A DNA stretch of 5,783 bases. Source: Lutibacter sp. GTDB lineage: Bacteria > Bacteroidota > Bacteroidia > Flavobacteriales > Flavobacteriaceae. The translations under genes and the position numbers were made by a program. Positions 1-5,711 of this stretch are shown in pieces (position 1 is the stretch's first letter; every line of letters starts with the position of its first letter). Location of the stretch: assembly GCA_003516285.1 (NCBI GenBank), contig DPCK01000014.1, positions 6,967 through 12,749 of the forward strand. The letters are read 5' to 3'. The notes below the pieces were generated by a model, which was given only the letters and a program-made list of their open reading frames with translations, was not told the DNA's origin and made no database searches.

Positions 1-230
1 TTAAAATATTTCCAGTAAAATACAGAGCAATTGTTGAAGGTGTCAATATGATATCTAAACATGCAAAACCTAGCGCACAAAACCCACAAGGAGGTATTGT
101 GAAAAAAGAAGCTTCAATTCATATTTCTAACTTAATGTTAGTTGAAAAAGGAAAAGTAACCAAAGTTGGTTATAGAATTGAAGGAGATAAAAAAGTTAGG
201 TTTTCAAAAAAATCTGATAAAGCAATTTAG
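1..230 (+). CDS. rplX: 50S ribosomal protein L24, 3' part (5' end outside window)
   Basis: L24 (uL24) is an early assembly protein of the large subunit that binds the 5' domain of 23S rRNA. The reading frame is open from base 3 and gives 75 residues before the TAG at 228-230. It starts KIFPVKYRAIVEGVN and continues through the family core with VNMISKH and NPQGGIVKKEA, then the ISNLMLV strand. The N-terminal KOW part, roughly 25-30 residues by comparison with the usual length of about 100-105 in Bacteroidota, lies upstream of the window, so the gene is cut by the window edge and is not broken. The ATG at 48 is an internal Met, not a start. The TAG is followed directly by an in-frame TGA (231-233) that shares its A with the rplE start codon, so L5 translation is probably coupled to L24. 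Confidence 0.96.
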   Translation, partial: KIFPVKYRAIVEGVNMISKHAKPSAQNPQGGIVKKEASIHISNLMLVEKGKVTKVGYRIEGDKKVRFSKKSDKAI

Positions 231-232
231 TG

Positions 233-787
233 ATGGCAAATAATACACCAAGACTTAAAGAAGAGTACAACAGTAGAGTAATTGAAGCTCTTACTGCTGA
301 ATTCGGTTATAAAAATGTAATGCAAGTTCCAAAATTACAAAAAATTGTAATTAATAAAGGAGTTGGCGCTGCAGTAGCCGATAAGAAATTAATTGATTAT
401 GCAGTTGAGGAACTGGCCAAAATTTCCGGTCAAAAAGCATTGGCTACCATATCTAAAAAAGATATCGCATTTTTTAAATTACGTAAAGGAATGCCTATTG
501 GCGCAAAAGTAACTTTACGCGGTAATAAAATGTTTGAATTTTTAGACAGATTGGTAACAACCGCTTTGCCTCGTGTAAGAGATTTTAACGGAATTAAAGC
601 CACTGGTTTTGACGGTAGAGGAAATTACAATTTAGGTATTACTGAACAAATCATTTTCCCTGAAATTGATATTGATAAAGTTAATAAAATTAGCGGAATG
701 GATATTACCTTTGTAACTTCGGCTTCAACCGATAAAGAAGCAAAATCATTGTTAACTGAACTAGGTTTACCTTTTAAAAAGAATTAG
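233..787 (+). CDS. rplE: 50S ribosomal protein L5
   Basis: L5 (uL5) binds 5S rRNA with L18 and builds the central protuberance of the large subunit. The product is 184 residues, the normal length. Family marks are KLQKIVINKGVG (residues 34-45), the KLRKGMPIGAKVTLRG stretch (82-97), LPRVRDFNGI (112-121), and the strongly conserved GFDGRGNYNLGI segment (125-136) followed by FPEID. I chose the ATG at 233 because it gives the usual MANNTPRLKEEY N-terminus; a GTG at 230 would add one Met and overlaps the rplX stop, which is less likely. Only 2 nt separate it from rplX. In E. coli the S8 repressor site overlaps this start. I see no convincing hairpin here, only a 4-bp ATTT/AAAT pairing. No Shine-Dalgarno motif precedes the start. 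Confidence 0.98.
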   Translation: MANNTPRLKEEYNSRVIEALTAEFGYKNVMQVPKLQKIVINKGVGAAVADKKLIDYAVEELAKISGQKALATISKKDIAFFKLRKGMPIGAKVTLRGNKMFEFLDRLVTTALPRVRDFNGIKATGFDGRGNYNLGITEQIIFPEIDIDKVNKISGMDITFVTSASTDKEAKSLLTELGLPFKKN

Positions 788-790
788 GAA

Positions 791-1060
791 ATGGCAAAAG
801 AATCGATGAAAGCCCGTGAGGTTAAAAGAAGAAAGATAGTTGCTAAGTATGCGGAAAAACGCAAAGCTTTAAAAGAAGCAGGCGATTACGAAGCATTACA
901 AAAATTGCCAAAAAATGCATCTCCAGTGCGTTTACACAATCGTTGTAAATTAACAGGAAGACCAAAAGGGTATATCAGACAATTTGGATTGTCACGGGTA
1001 ACATTCCGTGAAATGGCAAACCAAGGTTTGATTCCAGGTGTCAGAAAAGCAAGTTGGTAA
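791..1060 (+). CDS. rpsN: 30S ribosomal protein S14, zinc-independent long form
   Basis: S14 (uS14) sits in the 30S head next to S3 and S10 and helps shape the A-site region. The product has 89 residues, the length of the long form that lacks the zinc ribbon. Only one cysteine (Cys52) is present, so the CXXC pairs of the short zinc-binding type are absent. The diagnostic core is residues 51-69, with RCKLTGRPKGYIRQFG and then LSR, and the end is GVRKASW. The start ATG lies 3 nt after the rplE stop; the sequence AGGA touches the start codon with almost no spacing, so it is not a usable Shine-Dalgarno site, and translation is probably coupled to rplE. It is followed by the longest intercistronic gap in the window. 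Confidence 0.98.
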   Translation: MAKESMKAREVKRRKIVAKYAEKRKALKEAGDYEALQKLPKNASPVRLHNRCKLTGRPKGYIRQFGLSRVTFREMANQGLIPGVRKASW

Positions 1061-1123
1061 AATTATAAATTGGTTTTAGGTTCAATAATAGTGTTGAAAA
1101 CCAAAACCGCAAAATTAATAAAA
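1061..1123 (+). promoter_or_regulatory. 63-nt rpsN-rpsH intercistronic leader with bulged hairpin
   Basis: This gap is far longer than any other in the operon (the rest are 17 nt or less) and folds by hand into one hairpin at 1071-1109. Pairs are 1072-1077 with 1103-1108, then A1078 bulged, 1079-1080 with 1101-1102, then A1099-A1100 bulged, and 1081-1087 with 1092-1098 (including one U-G pair), closed by the four-base loop 1088-1091 (AUAG). U1071-G1109 can add a wobble pair. That is 15 pairs without the outer wobble. A competing perfect 8-bp pairing also exists (1070-1077 with 1097-1104). The remaining 1109-1123 is A-rich and unpaired up to the rpsH ATG. There is no GC-rich stem with a T run, so it does not look like an intrinsic terminator. 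A role as an RNA regulatory element for S8 is an inference. Confidence 0.5.
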
Positions 1124-1522
1124 ATGATTACAGATCCAATCGCAGATTATCTAACAAGAGTTAGAAATGCAATTATGGCAGGCCACAGAGTTGTTGAAAT
1201 TCCAGCTTCAAAAATTAAAAAAGAAATCACCAAGATCTTATTTGATCAAGGTTATATCTTAAGCTATAAGTTTGAGGACAATATTGTTCAGGGAACTATC
1301 AAAATAGCGTTGAAGTATGATAAAGCCACAAAAGCTTCCGTGATAAAAAAGTTACAACGTGTAAGTACTCCCGGAGTGCGTAAATATGTTGGCGCAGATG
1401 AAATGCCCCGTGTATTAAACGGATTAGGTATTGCAATAGTATCTACTTCAAAAGGTGTTATGACCGGTAAAAATGCACGTTTAGAGCACGTAGGTGGGGA
1501 AGTTTTATGTTTCGTATATTAA
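1124..1522 (+). CDS. rpsH: 30S ribosomal protein S8
   Basis: S8 (uS8) binds helix 21 of 16S rRNA, organises the central domain of the small subunit, and in E. coli is the translational repressor of the spc operon. The product has 132 residues, the usual length. It opens with the conserved MITDPIADYLTRVRNA, and carries KEITKILFDQGYILSY (residues 33-48) and the C-terminal signature GLGIAIVSTSKGVMTGK (100-116) followed by GGEVLC. The frame stays open upstream to a TTG at 1070, but those 18 extra residues have no family counterpart and are encoded by the hairpin region, so the ATG at 1124 is the start. The 5' leader is A-rich without a Shine-Dalgarno motif. The stop is a tandem TAA TAA. Confidence 0.98.
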   Translation: MITDPIADYLTRVRNAIMAGHRVVEIPASKIKKEITKILFDQGYILSYKFEDNIVQGTIKIALKYDKATKASVIKKLQRVSTPGVRKYVGADEMPRVLNGLGIAIVSTSKGVMTGKNARLEHVGGEVLCFVY

Positions 1523-1539
1523 TAAAGAACTAAACAAAG

Positions 1540-2085
1540 ATGTCAAGAATAGGAAAAAATCCAATCACCTTACCAGAAGGAGTTACATTTGAAATTAAAG
1601 ACGATGTAATTACTGTGAAAGGGAAATTGGGAGAGTTATCTCAGAAAATTACTGATGATATTACAGTTGTGGTCGAAGATGGTATTATCACTTTTGATCG
1701 TCCGTCTGAAAGTAAAATCCATAAAGCAAAACACGGATTGTACAGAGCTTTAATTAACAATATGATTGAAGGTGTTTCAAAAGGATGGACCAAACAATTA
1801 GAACTTGTTGGTGTAGGATATAGAGCAAGTAACCAAGGGCAGGTATTAGACCTGGCTTTAGGTTTTTCTCACAATATAGTGATAGAAGTAGCTCCAGAAG
1901 TTACTGTTGAGACAATTTTAGAAAAAGGAAAAAATTCAATTATAAAATTAACCTCATTTGATAAACAACTTGTAGGTGCCGTTGCAGCAAAGATTCGTTC
2001 ATTGCGTAAACCAGAGCCTTATAAAGGAAAAGGAGTTAAGTTTGTAGGAGAAGTATTAAGAAAAAAAGCAGGTAAATCTGCATAA
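1540..2085 (+). CDS. rplF: 50S ribosomal protein L6
   Basis: L6 (uL6) lies near the base of the L7/L12 stalk, next to the sarcin-ricin loop, and is made of two similar alpha/beta domains. The 181-residue product is of normal length. It begins with the typical MSRIGKNPITLPEGV, shows KGKLGEL at 27-33 in domain 1, the interdomain stretch with VGVGYRA (90-96), and the rRNA-binding signature PEPYKGKGV (158-166) close to the basic C-terminus. The ATG at 1540 follows rpsH by 17 nt and is preceded by an A-rich stretch, with no Shine-Dalgarno motif. The gene ends in tandem TAA TAA, which forms the first part of a junction sequence repeated before rpsK. Confidence 0.98.
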   Translation: MSRIGKNPITLPEGVTFEIKDDVITVKGKLGELSQKITDDITVVVEDGIITFDRPSESKIHKAKHGLYRALINNMIEGVSKGWTKQLELVGVGYRASNQGQVLDLALGFSHNIVIEVAPEVTVETILEKGKNSIIKLTSFDKQLVGAVAAKIRSLRKPEPYKGKGVKFVGEVLRKKAGKSA

Positions 2086-2103
2086 TAATTAGAATATTAT
2101 GGC
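2083..2103 (+). repeat. Intercistronic junction repeat, copy 1 (rplF-rplR)
   Basis: This 21-nt stretch covers the rplF stop, a second in-frame TAA, the spacer and the rplR ATGGC. It matches 5709-5729 (rpsM-rpsK) at 20 of 21 positions, the only difference being T2089 versus C5715. The shared right part reads TAGAATATTATGGC. The stop-to-start spacing, 13 nt, is the same in both. Part of the match is explained by stop and start codons; the TAGAATATT spacer is not. It may be a preferred initiation leader in a system that does not use Shine-Dalgarno pairing, or chance in AT-rich DNA. Confidence 0.55.
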
Positions 2104-2452
2104 ATTATCAAAGCTTGAAAGACGGGTTAGAATTAAGCATAGAATCAGAAAAATTTTAGTTGGTACAGCTGCTAGACCAAGATTATCGGTGTTTAGAAGT
2201 AACAAAGAAATTTATGCGCAATTAATAGATGACACTTTAGGTACCACTTTGGTATCAGTTTCATCAAGAGATAAAGAAATTGAATCAACAGGAACCAAAA
2301 CAGACATTGCAAAATTAGTAGGCAAAAGCATTGCCGAAAAAGCGATAAGCAATGGAGTAGAGGTAGTTGCATTTGACAGAAACGGATTTTTGTATCACGG
2401 TAGGGTTAAAGCCCTGGCAGACGCTGCAAGAGAAGCAGGTTTAAAATTTTAG
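2099..2452 (+). CDS. rplR: 50S ribosomal protein L18
   Basis: L18 (uL18) binds 5S rRNA together with L5 and anchors it in the central protuberance. The product has 117 residues, the usual length. The basic N-terminus (LERRVRIKHRIRK, residues 6-18) is the flexible rRNA-binding arm. The core follows as RPRLSVFRSNKEIYAQLIDD (26-45). The C-terminal part contains VVAFDRNGFLYHGRVKALADAAREAG, which is characteristic of the family and is only split here by eye into FDRNG and the YHGRVKALA helix. The start ATG is 13 nt after rplF and is preceded by TAGAATATT instead of a Shine-Dalgarno motif. The stop TAG is followed at once by an in-frame TAA. Confidence 0.97.
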   Translation: MALSKLERRVRIKHRIRKILVGTAARPRLSVFRSNKEIYAQLIDDTLGTTLVSVSSRDKEIESTGTKTDIAKLVGKSIAEKAISNGVEVVAFDRNGFLYHGRVKALADAAREAGLKF

Positions 2453-2458
2453 TAAATT

Positions 2459-2983
2459 ATGTATCAAAAATACAGTAACGTAGAAAGGGTTAAACCTAGC
2501 GGGTTAGAACTAAAGGATCATTTAGTTGGTGTTAACAGAGTTACGAAAGTAACAAAAGGAGGAAGAGCATTTGGTTTTTCGGCTATCGTTGTAGTTGGAG
2601 ACGGAAATGGTGTAGTTGGACACGGATTGGGTAAATCTAAAGATGTAGCCTCAGCAATTGCAAAAGCAATTGAAGACGCAAAGAAAAATTTAATTAGAAT
2701 TCCAATTTTAAAACAAACATTGCCTCATGAACAAAAAGGCAAGTTTGGCGGAGCTAAAGTATTTTTAAAACCGGCTTCACACGGTACAGGAGTTATAGCG
2801 GGTGGTGCGGTACGTGCAGTCCTTGAATCAGTTGGTGTGCACGATGTGCTTTCAAAATCACAAGGTTCATCGAATGCCCACAATGTTGTGAAAGCAACGT
2901 TTGACGCATTATTGCAACTTCGTAGCGCCAGTATGATTGCTAAAGAAAGAGGAATTTCTTTGGAAAAAGTATTTAACGGTTAA
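2459..2983 (+). CDS. rpsE: 30S ribosomal protein S5
   Basis: S5 (uS5) lines the mRNA entry tunnel, contributes to decoding accuracy, and carries the loop that affects spectinomycin binding. The product has 174 residues. The N-terminal double-stranded-RNA-binding-like domain spans about residues 20-85 and contains VNRVTKVTKGGRAFGFSA (25-42, the spectinomycin loop region), then VVVGDGNGVVGHGLGKSKD (44-62). The C-terminal domain contains PHEQKGKFGGAKVFLKPA (89-106), GTGVIAGGAVRAVLE (109-123) and the SKSQGSSN segment (132-139). I see no deletion in the spectinomycin loop, so no sign of a resistance change of that kind. The start lies 6 nt after the rplR stop with the AAATT-ATG context and no Shine-Dalgarno motif. 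Confidence 0.98.
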   Translation: MYQKYSNVERVKPSGLELKDHLVGVNRVTKVTKGGRAFGFSAIVVVGDGNGVVGHGLGKSKDVASAIAKAIEDAKKNLIRIPILKQTLPHEQKGKFGGAKVFLKPASHGTGVIAGGAVRAVLESVGVHDVLSKSQGSSNAHNVVKATFDALLQLRSASMIAKERGISLEKVFNG

Positions 2984-2996
2984 AACAAGAAGCAAG

Positions 2997-3179
2997 ATGG
3001 CAAAAATAAAAGTAACGCAAGTTAAAAGTAAAATTAGACGTCCTCAAAGACAAAAAAGAACGCTTGAGGCGCTTGGTTTGAAAAAGATGAATCAGGTAGT
3101 TGAGCACGATGCTAGCCCGGCAATTCTTGGAATGGTACATAAAGTTAAACACTTAGTTTCTGTTGAAGAAATTAAATAA
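2997..3179 (+). CDS. rpmD: 50S ribosomal protein L30
   Basis: L30 (uL30) is a small large-subunit protein near the base of the central protuberance. The product has 60 residues, the normal bacterial length. It opens MAKIKVTQVKSKIRRP, with the family pattern KSKIRRPQRQKRTLEALGL (residues 10-28) and then KKMNQVVEH. The frame is also open upstream to 2937, but the extra 20 residues lie inside rpsE in another frame and do not resemble L30, so the ATG at 2997 is the start. It follows rpsE by 13 nt (an AACAAGAAGCAAG leader) without a clear Shine-Dalgarno site. L30 is missing in some bacterial lineages but is intact here. The gene ends in tandem TAA TAA. Confidence 0.98.
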   Translation: MAKIKVTQVKSKIRRPQRQKRTLEALGLKKMNQVVEHDASPAILGMVHKVKHLVSVEEIK

Positions 3180-3191
3180 TAATATAAAGTG

Positions 3192-3644
3192 ATGACATTA
3201 AATAACTTAAAACCTGCTGAAGGGTCAGTTAAAAATCAGGGTAAACGAATTGGTAGAGGCCAAGGTTCCGGAAAAGGTGGTACTGCTACCAGAGGTAACA
3301 AAGGTGCAAAATCACGTTCAGGATATTCAAGAAAAGTTGGTTTCGAAGGTGGTCAAATGCCTTTGCAACGTCGTGTTCCTAAATTTGGTTTCAAAAACAT
3401 AAACCGCAAGGAATATGTAGGTGTAAACCTGCACAAGTTGCAAGAATTGGTTGATAATAATAAAATCACCGATGCCGTAACTATGGATGTTTTGGTTGAA
3501 AATCGTTTGGCCCGTAAAAATGACCTGGTAAAAATATTAGGAAATGGTGAGTTAAAAGCGAAATTGAATGTAACAGTTCATAAATTTACTGCCACTGCAA
3601 AAGCTGCAATTGAAAATGCAGGTGGTACAGTAGAAACGTTATAA
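3192..3644 (+). CDS. rplO: 50S ribosomal protein L15
   Basis: L15 (uL15) is a late-assembling large-subunit protein whose long basic N-terminal extension threads into 23S rRNA. With the ATG at 3192 the product is 150 residues, starting MTLNNLKPAEGS. The Gly/Arg-rich extension is clear: GKRIGRGQGSGKGGTATRG (residues 17-35), then KGAKSRSG and GFEGGQMPLQRRVPKFGF (50-67). The globular C-terminal part contains VKILGNGEL (113-121) and ends with the ATAKAAIENAGGTVE signature. A GTG at 3189 would add one Met; the ATG gives the usual family start. The 12-nt leader after rpmD is almost all A and T. The stop is a tandem TAA TAA. Confidence 0.98.
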   Translation: MTLNNLKPAEGSVKNQGKRIGRGQGSGKGGTATRGNKGAKSRSGYSRKVGFEGGQMPLQRRVPKFGFKNINRKEYVGVNLHKLQELVDNNKITDAVTMDVLVENRLARKNDLVKILGNGELKAKLNVTVHKFTATAKAAIENAGGTVETL

Positions 3645-3657
3645 TAAGAGATAATAC

Positions 3658-4992
3658 ATGAAAAAGTTTATTCAAACCATTAGAGACATCTGGACAATAG
3701 AAGATCTTAGAAATAAGATTTTATTGACACTTGGATTTATGGCTATTTATCGTTTTGCAGCTCAAGTGCCACTTCCTGGAATTGATATTACTGTTGCGCA
3801 AGCAGCACTTCAAAATCAAACAAGCGGAGGCGGAATTTTAGGTTTATTGGATATGTTCACCGGAGGCGCTTTCGCGCAAGCATCAATTGTGGCTTTGGGA
3901 ATTATGCCATATATTTCGGCATCTATTGTTGTTCAGTTAATGGGAATCGCGGTTCCATATTTACAAAAACTTCAAAAAGATGGTGAAAGTGGCCGAAAAA
4001 AAATAAATCAGATTACACGTTGGTTAACAATTGCAATTACTATGGTTCAAGGACCGGCGTACATTACAAATATTTATCAATTAATTCCGTCATCGGCCAT
4101 TTATATTAGTGGAAGTATGTTCTGGTTAACCTCTATGATAGTGTTAACGGCAGGGACTATTTTTGCAATGTGGCTCGGTGAAAAAATTACGGATAAAGGA
4201 ATTGGCAATGGTATTTCATTGTTAATTATGATTGGTATTATCGCTCGTTTTCCAGAAGCATTTATTCAAGAAGTTGTTTCTAAAGTTACGGCTTCAAACG
4301 GTGGTATGATTATGATTTTGATTGAAGTGATTGTTTGGCTGTTGGTAATATTAGTTTGTGTGTATTTGGTTACCGCAGTTCGCAGAATTGCTGTTCAGTA
4401 TGCAAGAAAAACCGTTGCAGGAAACATAAAAAATGTAACGGGGTCAAGAGATTATATTCCTTTAAAATTGAATGCATCCGGGGTAATGCCTATCATCTTT
4501 GCGCAAGCAATTATGTTTGCACCAGCTTTATTGGCGAGTTCAGATAACGAAACCGTAAAATCAATAGGAATCTCTTTTTCAGATATGTTTGGTCTTTGGT
4601 ATAATGTGTTATTTGCCACACTGATCATAGTGTTTAGTTTTTTCTATACGGCAATTACGATTCCTACCAATAAAATGGCAGATGATTTAAAAAGAAGCGG
4701 TGGTTTTATACCCGGTATCAGACCCGGTAAAGACACTGCGGACTTGTTGGACAGAATTTTATCTTTAATAACATTCCCAGGATCTGTATTTTTGGCTTTG
4801 GTTGCAATATTGCCAGCCATTGTTGTGAAATTCGGATTAACACAATCTTGGGCTTTGTTTTACGGAGGAACATCTTTGTTAATTATGGTTGGTGTTGCAA
4901 TAGATACCATTCAGCAAATTAACTCTCATTTATTGAACCGTCATTATGATGGCTTGATGAAAAAGGGAACAAAAAGAAAAGCAATAGCATAA
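3658..4992 (+). CDS. secY: Preprotein translocase subunit SecY
   Basis: SecY is the inner-membrane channel of the Sec translocon; with SecE and SecG it passes unfolded proteins driven by SecA or the ribosome. The product is 444 residues with about ten hydrophobic segments, estimated by eye at 20-36, 72-98, 120-138, 150-173, 183-200, 216-241, 272-292, 313-337, 366-390 and 398-418. The VPLPGID stretch (37-43) and the plug region around 58-68 follow the first segment. Cytoplasmic loop C4 carries RRIAVQYARKTVAGN (242-256), and loop C5 carries the family mark GGFIPGIRPGKDTADLL (348-364), the region that contacts SecA and the ribosome. The short tail is basic. It lies 13 nt after rplO, the usual place in the spc operon, and its stop overlaps the infA start by one base (TAATG). 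No adk or map gene follows. Confidence 0.99.
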   Translation: MKKFIQTIRDIWTIEDLRNKILLTLGFMAIYRFAAQVPLPGIDITVAQAALQNQTSGGGILGLLDMFTGGAFAQASIVALGIMPYISASIVVQLMGIAVPYLQKLQKDGESGRKKINQITRWLTIAITMVQGPAYITNIYQLIPSSAIYISGSMFWLTSMIVLTAGTIFAMWLGEKITDKGIGNGISLLIMIGIIARFPEAFIQEVVSKVTASNGGMIMILIEVIVWLLVILVCVYLVTAVRRIAVQYARKTVAGNIKNVTGSRDYIPLKLNASGVMPIIFAQAIMFAPALLASSDNETVKSIGISFSDMFGLWYNVLFATLIIVFSFFYTAITIPTNKMADDLKRSGGFIPGIRPGKDTADLLDRILSLITFPGSVFLALVAILPAIVVKFGLTQSWALFYGGTSLLIMVGVAIDTIQQINSHLLNRHYDGLMKKGTKRKAIA

Positions 4993-5207
4993 TGGCAAAA
5001 CAACCAGCAATACAACAGGACGGGACTATTACAGAAGCTTTGTCTAATGCAATGTTTCGTGTAGAGTTGGAGAATGGACACGTTGTCACAGCCCATATAT
5101 CAGGTAAAATGCGTATGCATTATATAAAAATATTACCCGGTGATAAAGTTAAACTCGAAATGAGTCCATACGATTTAACAAAAGCAAGAATTACTTACAG
5201 ATATTAA
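4992..5207 (+). CDS. infA: Translation initiation factor IF-1
   Basis: IF-1 binds the 30S A site during initiation and works with IF-2 and IF-3 to select the initiator tRNA. The product is 71 residues, the normal size for a single S1-like OB-fold domain. The family sequence is clear: GTITEALSNAMFRVELENGH (residues 11-30), then AHISGKMRMHYIKILPGDKV (34-53), the MSPYDLTKARITYR end (57-70). The start ATG shares its first A with the last base of the secY stop, so re-initiation by ribosomes that finish SecY is likely. Its place between secY and rpmJ is common outside the gammaproteobacteria, where infA is usually elsewhere. No Shine-Dalgarno motif precedes it. Confidence 0.99.
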   Translation: MAKQPAIQQDGTITEALSNAMFRVELENGHVVTAHISGKMRMHYIKILPGDKVKLEMSPYDLTKARITYRY

Positions 5208-5217
5208 AGTATTAACG

Positions 5218-5334
5218 ATGAAAGTTAGAACATCAGTAAAAAAGAGAAGTGCCGAGTGCAAGATTGTGCGTAGAAAAGGCAGATTATATGTAATCAATAA
5301 AAAGAATCCTAGATTTAAACAAAGACAAGGATAA
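5218..5334 (+). CDS. rpmJ: 50S ribosomal protein L36, cysteine-poor form
   Basis: L36 (bL36) is the smallest ribosomal protein and stabilises 23S rRNA helices near the peptidyl transferase region. The ATG at 5218 gives 38 residues ending at the TAA at 5332-5334, the exact family length. The N-terminus MKVRTSVKKR and the C-terminus KQRQG are unmistakable. The usual zinc site is Cys11, Cys14, Cys27 and His33; here these positions are Ser, Cys, Asn and Phe, so only Cys14 remains and zinc cannot be held in the usual way. This is the C-minus form and it looks intact, not decayed. It lies 10 nt after infA and 2 nt before rpsM. Automatic callers often miss it because of its size. Confidence 0.97.
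   Translation: MKVRTSVKKRSAECKIVRRKGRLYVINKKNPRFKQRQG
5327..5331 (+). promoter_or_regulatory. AAGGA, the one Shine-Dalgarno-like site (before rpsM)
   Basis: AAGGA ends 5 nt before the rpsM ATG at 5337, which is a workable Shine-Dalgarno spacing. It is encoded by the conserved Gln-Gly end of L36, so it may be a coding by-product. No other gene in the window has a match of this quality at a suitable distance. Bacteroidota ribosomes mostly do not use this pairing, so function is doubtful. Confidence 0.3.
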
Positions 5335-5336
5335 TT

Positions 5337-5711
5337 ATGGCAAGAATAGCAGGTATTGATATTCCAAAAAACAAGAGAGGTGTAATTGCCTTAACTTATA
5401 TCTTTGGAATCGGGAACAGCAGAGCTAAAGAAATTTTAGCCAATGCAAAAGTTGACGAAAGCACGAAAGTTCAAGATTGGACTGACGACGAAATTCACGG
5501 AATCAGAGAGCAGGTGGGAACCTACAATATTGAGGGTGAATTGCGTTCAGAAATTCAATTGCACATTAAGCGATTAATGGACATTGGATGTTACAGAGGA
5601 ATTCGTCATAGATCTGGATTGCCTTTAAGAGGACAAAGAACCAAAAACAATTCTAGAACTCGTAAAGGAAAAAGAAAAACTGTAGCTAACAAGAAAAAAG
5701 CAACTAAATAA
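5337..5711 (+). CDS. rpsM: 30S ribosomal protein S13
   Basis: S13 (uS13) sits at the top of the 30S head, contacts the P-site tRNA through its basic tail, and forms the B1 bridges to L5 in the large subunit. The product has 124 residues. The start MARIAGIDIPKNKRG and the helix-turn region YIFGIGNSRAKEIL (21-34) are typical. The conserved tail region GCYRGIRHRSGLPLRGQRT (84-102) is followed by KNNSRTRKGKRK and a Lys-rich end. The start is only 2 nt after the rpmJ stop, so the two are probably coupled. In E. coli S13 opens the alpha operon; here no promoter or terminator separates it from the spc part, so it looks like one continuous transcription unit. The stop is a tandem TAA TAA. Confidence 0.99.
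   Translation: MARIAGIDIPKNKRGVIALTYIFGIGNSRAKEILANAKVDESTKVQDWTDDEIHGIREQVGTYNIEGELRSEIQLHIKRLMDIGCYRGIRHRSGLPLRGQRTKNNSRTRKGKRKTVANKKKATK

Noticed and set aside
222..245. S8 repressor site at the rplX-rplE junction as in E. coli
   Set aside because: Only a 4-bp ATTT/AAAT pairing is visible around the L5 start, too weak to call.
1070..1123. N-terminal extension of S8 from a TTG start
   Set aside because: The 18 extra residues have no counterpart in S8 proteins, while the ATG at 1124 gives the exact usual length and N-terminus.
1061..1123. Intrinsic terminator between rpsN and rpsH
   Set aside because: The stem is mostly A-U with bulges and is followed by an A-rich, not T-rich, stretch; the operon clearly continues.
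2085..2100. Small ATAAT/ATTAT hairpin before rplR
   Set aside because: Five A-U pairs only, very weak, and the near-identical junction at 5709-5729 carries a change that breaks one pair.
2937..2996. N-terminal extension of L30 from 2937
   Set aside because: The 20 residues overlap the rpsE coding end in another frame and do not look like L30; the ATG at 2997 gives the normal 60 residues.
4335..4547. 70-codon open frame inside secY
   Set aside because: It lies wholly within secY in another frame, has a Cys-rich and Lys-rich composition with no family likeness, and secY is clearly the coding frame there.
5399..5406. TATCTTTG, a match to the Bacteroidota -7 element TAnnTTTG
   Set aside because: It encodes conserved S13 residues (Tyr-Ile-Phe-Gly) and has no TTG at the proper upstream distance. 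Similar matches at 706-713, 3380-3387 and 4584-4591 fail for the same reasons.
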